Shown piece after piece: positions 44,010-44,140 of a DNA stretch of 44,140 nt. A model generated the notes under the pieces. The model worked only from the letters and a program-made list of their open reading frames with translations, was not told where the DNA came from and made no database searches. The stretch comes from Opitutus sp. GAS368 (GTDB lineage: Bacteria; Verrucomicrobiota; Verrucomicrobiia; Opitutales; Opitutaceae): NCBI GenBank assembly GCA_945874455.1, contig CAMCHO010000017.1, forward strand, positions 1 to 44,140, read 5' to 3'. The first letter of the stretch is position 1; each line of letters opens with the position of its first letter. The translations under genes were made by a program, and so were the position numbers.

Positions 44010-44140
44010 CTACCGCGTAAGTGGTTGAGAAAGTTCACGCAGGGCGGTGGGGAGATGGCGTTGATTGCGCAAGACGAAGGCCGGGGCGCATTTTTGCGGG
44101 TGGCGCCGGCGCCACCAGATGAGGACGAGGCCGCGCAGCA
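44010..44140 (-). CDS. C-terminal end of an open frame at the right edge, possibly a transposase
   Basis: The minus strand from the right edge reads LRGLVLIWWRRRHPQKCAPA, then FVLRNQRHLPTALRELSQPL and TR before a TAG at 44010-44012. The strongly basic ending with a Trp pair resembles the tails of some DDE transposases, but the fragment is too short to name a family. Its stop falls exactly where homology to the TonB receptor begins, so an insertion that removed the receptor's 5' end is a reasonable explanation. Confidence 0.4.
   Translation of the reverse strand, partial: LRGLVLIWWRRRHPQKCAPAFVLRNQRHLPTALRELSQPLTR

Noticed and set aside
1-44140. tRNA, rRNA or CRISPR array
   Set aside because: No cloverleaf with a GTTC-type loop, no rRNA-like conserved block and no regularly spaced direct repeats were found on reading.

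Overview
The window looks like a chromosomal segment of a GC-rich Verrucomicrobium, most likely of the Opitutaceae or a close relative. This rests on three things: several ~1000-residue TonB-dependent receptors (one with an SPFEVV motif after its signal peptide), four copies of a C-terminal domain of the type (N-[IVL]-S-[ST]-R ... R-[AG]-[IV]-G-P-[AST]-L) familiar from verrucomicrobial secreted proteins, and a compact housekeeping block with typical bacterial genes. This is family recognition by eye; no database search was possible.

Region 1 (1-7605) is a surface and phosphorus-flavoured group. It holds a secreted phytase-like esterase (minus strand, cut by the left edge), a VTC-domain gene and a DUF4956 membrane gene overlapping by ATGA, a HlyD-like membrane-fusion protein, and a convergent large secreted CotH-kinase protein. 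VTC, DUF4956 and CotH genes are known to travel together; here a membrane-fusion protein joins them.

Region 2 (7606-19750) is an accessory zone full of decayed mobile DNA. It contains two IS3-type transposase remnants in inverted orientation, a possible REP-type transposase tail, a frameshifted phosphoesterase tail, an ISAzo13-like tail and a broken IS110 transposase. Embedded in it are intact genes: a bacterial Popeye protein (membrane plus cyclic-nucleotide-binding fold), a sulfite dehydrogenase pair (Tat-exported molybdoenzyme plus monohaem cytochrome c), a TonB-dependent receptor with a Fur-box-like site upstream, and a Tat-exported dimethylformamidase-like protein.

Region 3 (19749-25533) has a second TonB-dependent receptor facing a PhoD-type phosphatase across a 560-bp gap that holds a 27-bp palindrome. 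The phosphatase is separated from its C-terminal domain by a single in-frame TGA. A nested inverted-repeat structure follows, ahead of the next gene.

Region 4 (25507-41438) is a mostly co-directional housekeeping run: SLC13-type transporter, guaA, a LolA-like secreted protein, hisD-hisC-hisB, a Uma2-family gene, hisH, gltA, a VC0807-family membrane protein (opposite strand), pdxJ, acpS, a small membrane protein, nnr and dprA, closed by a clear intrinsic terminator. The his genes make an incomplete cluster (no hisG, hisA, hisF or hisI seen here).

Region 5 (41687-44140) is a third TonB-dependent receptor that is broken: it has a frameshift at a run of eight A on its coding strand and lacks its signal peptide and plug. 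An unrelated open frame, probably a mobile-element gene, occupies the right edge. No rRNA, tRNA or CRISPR array was seen.
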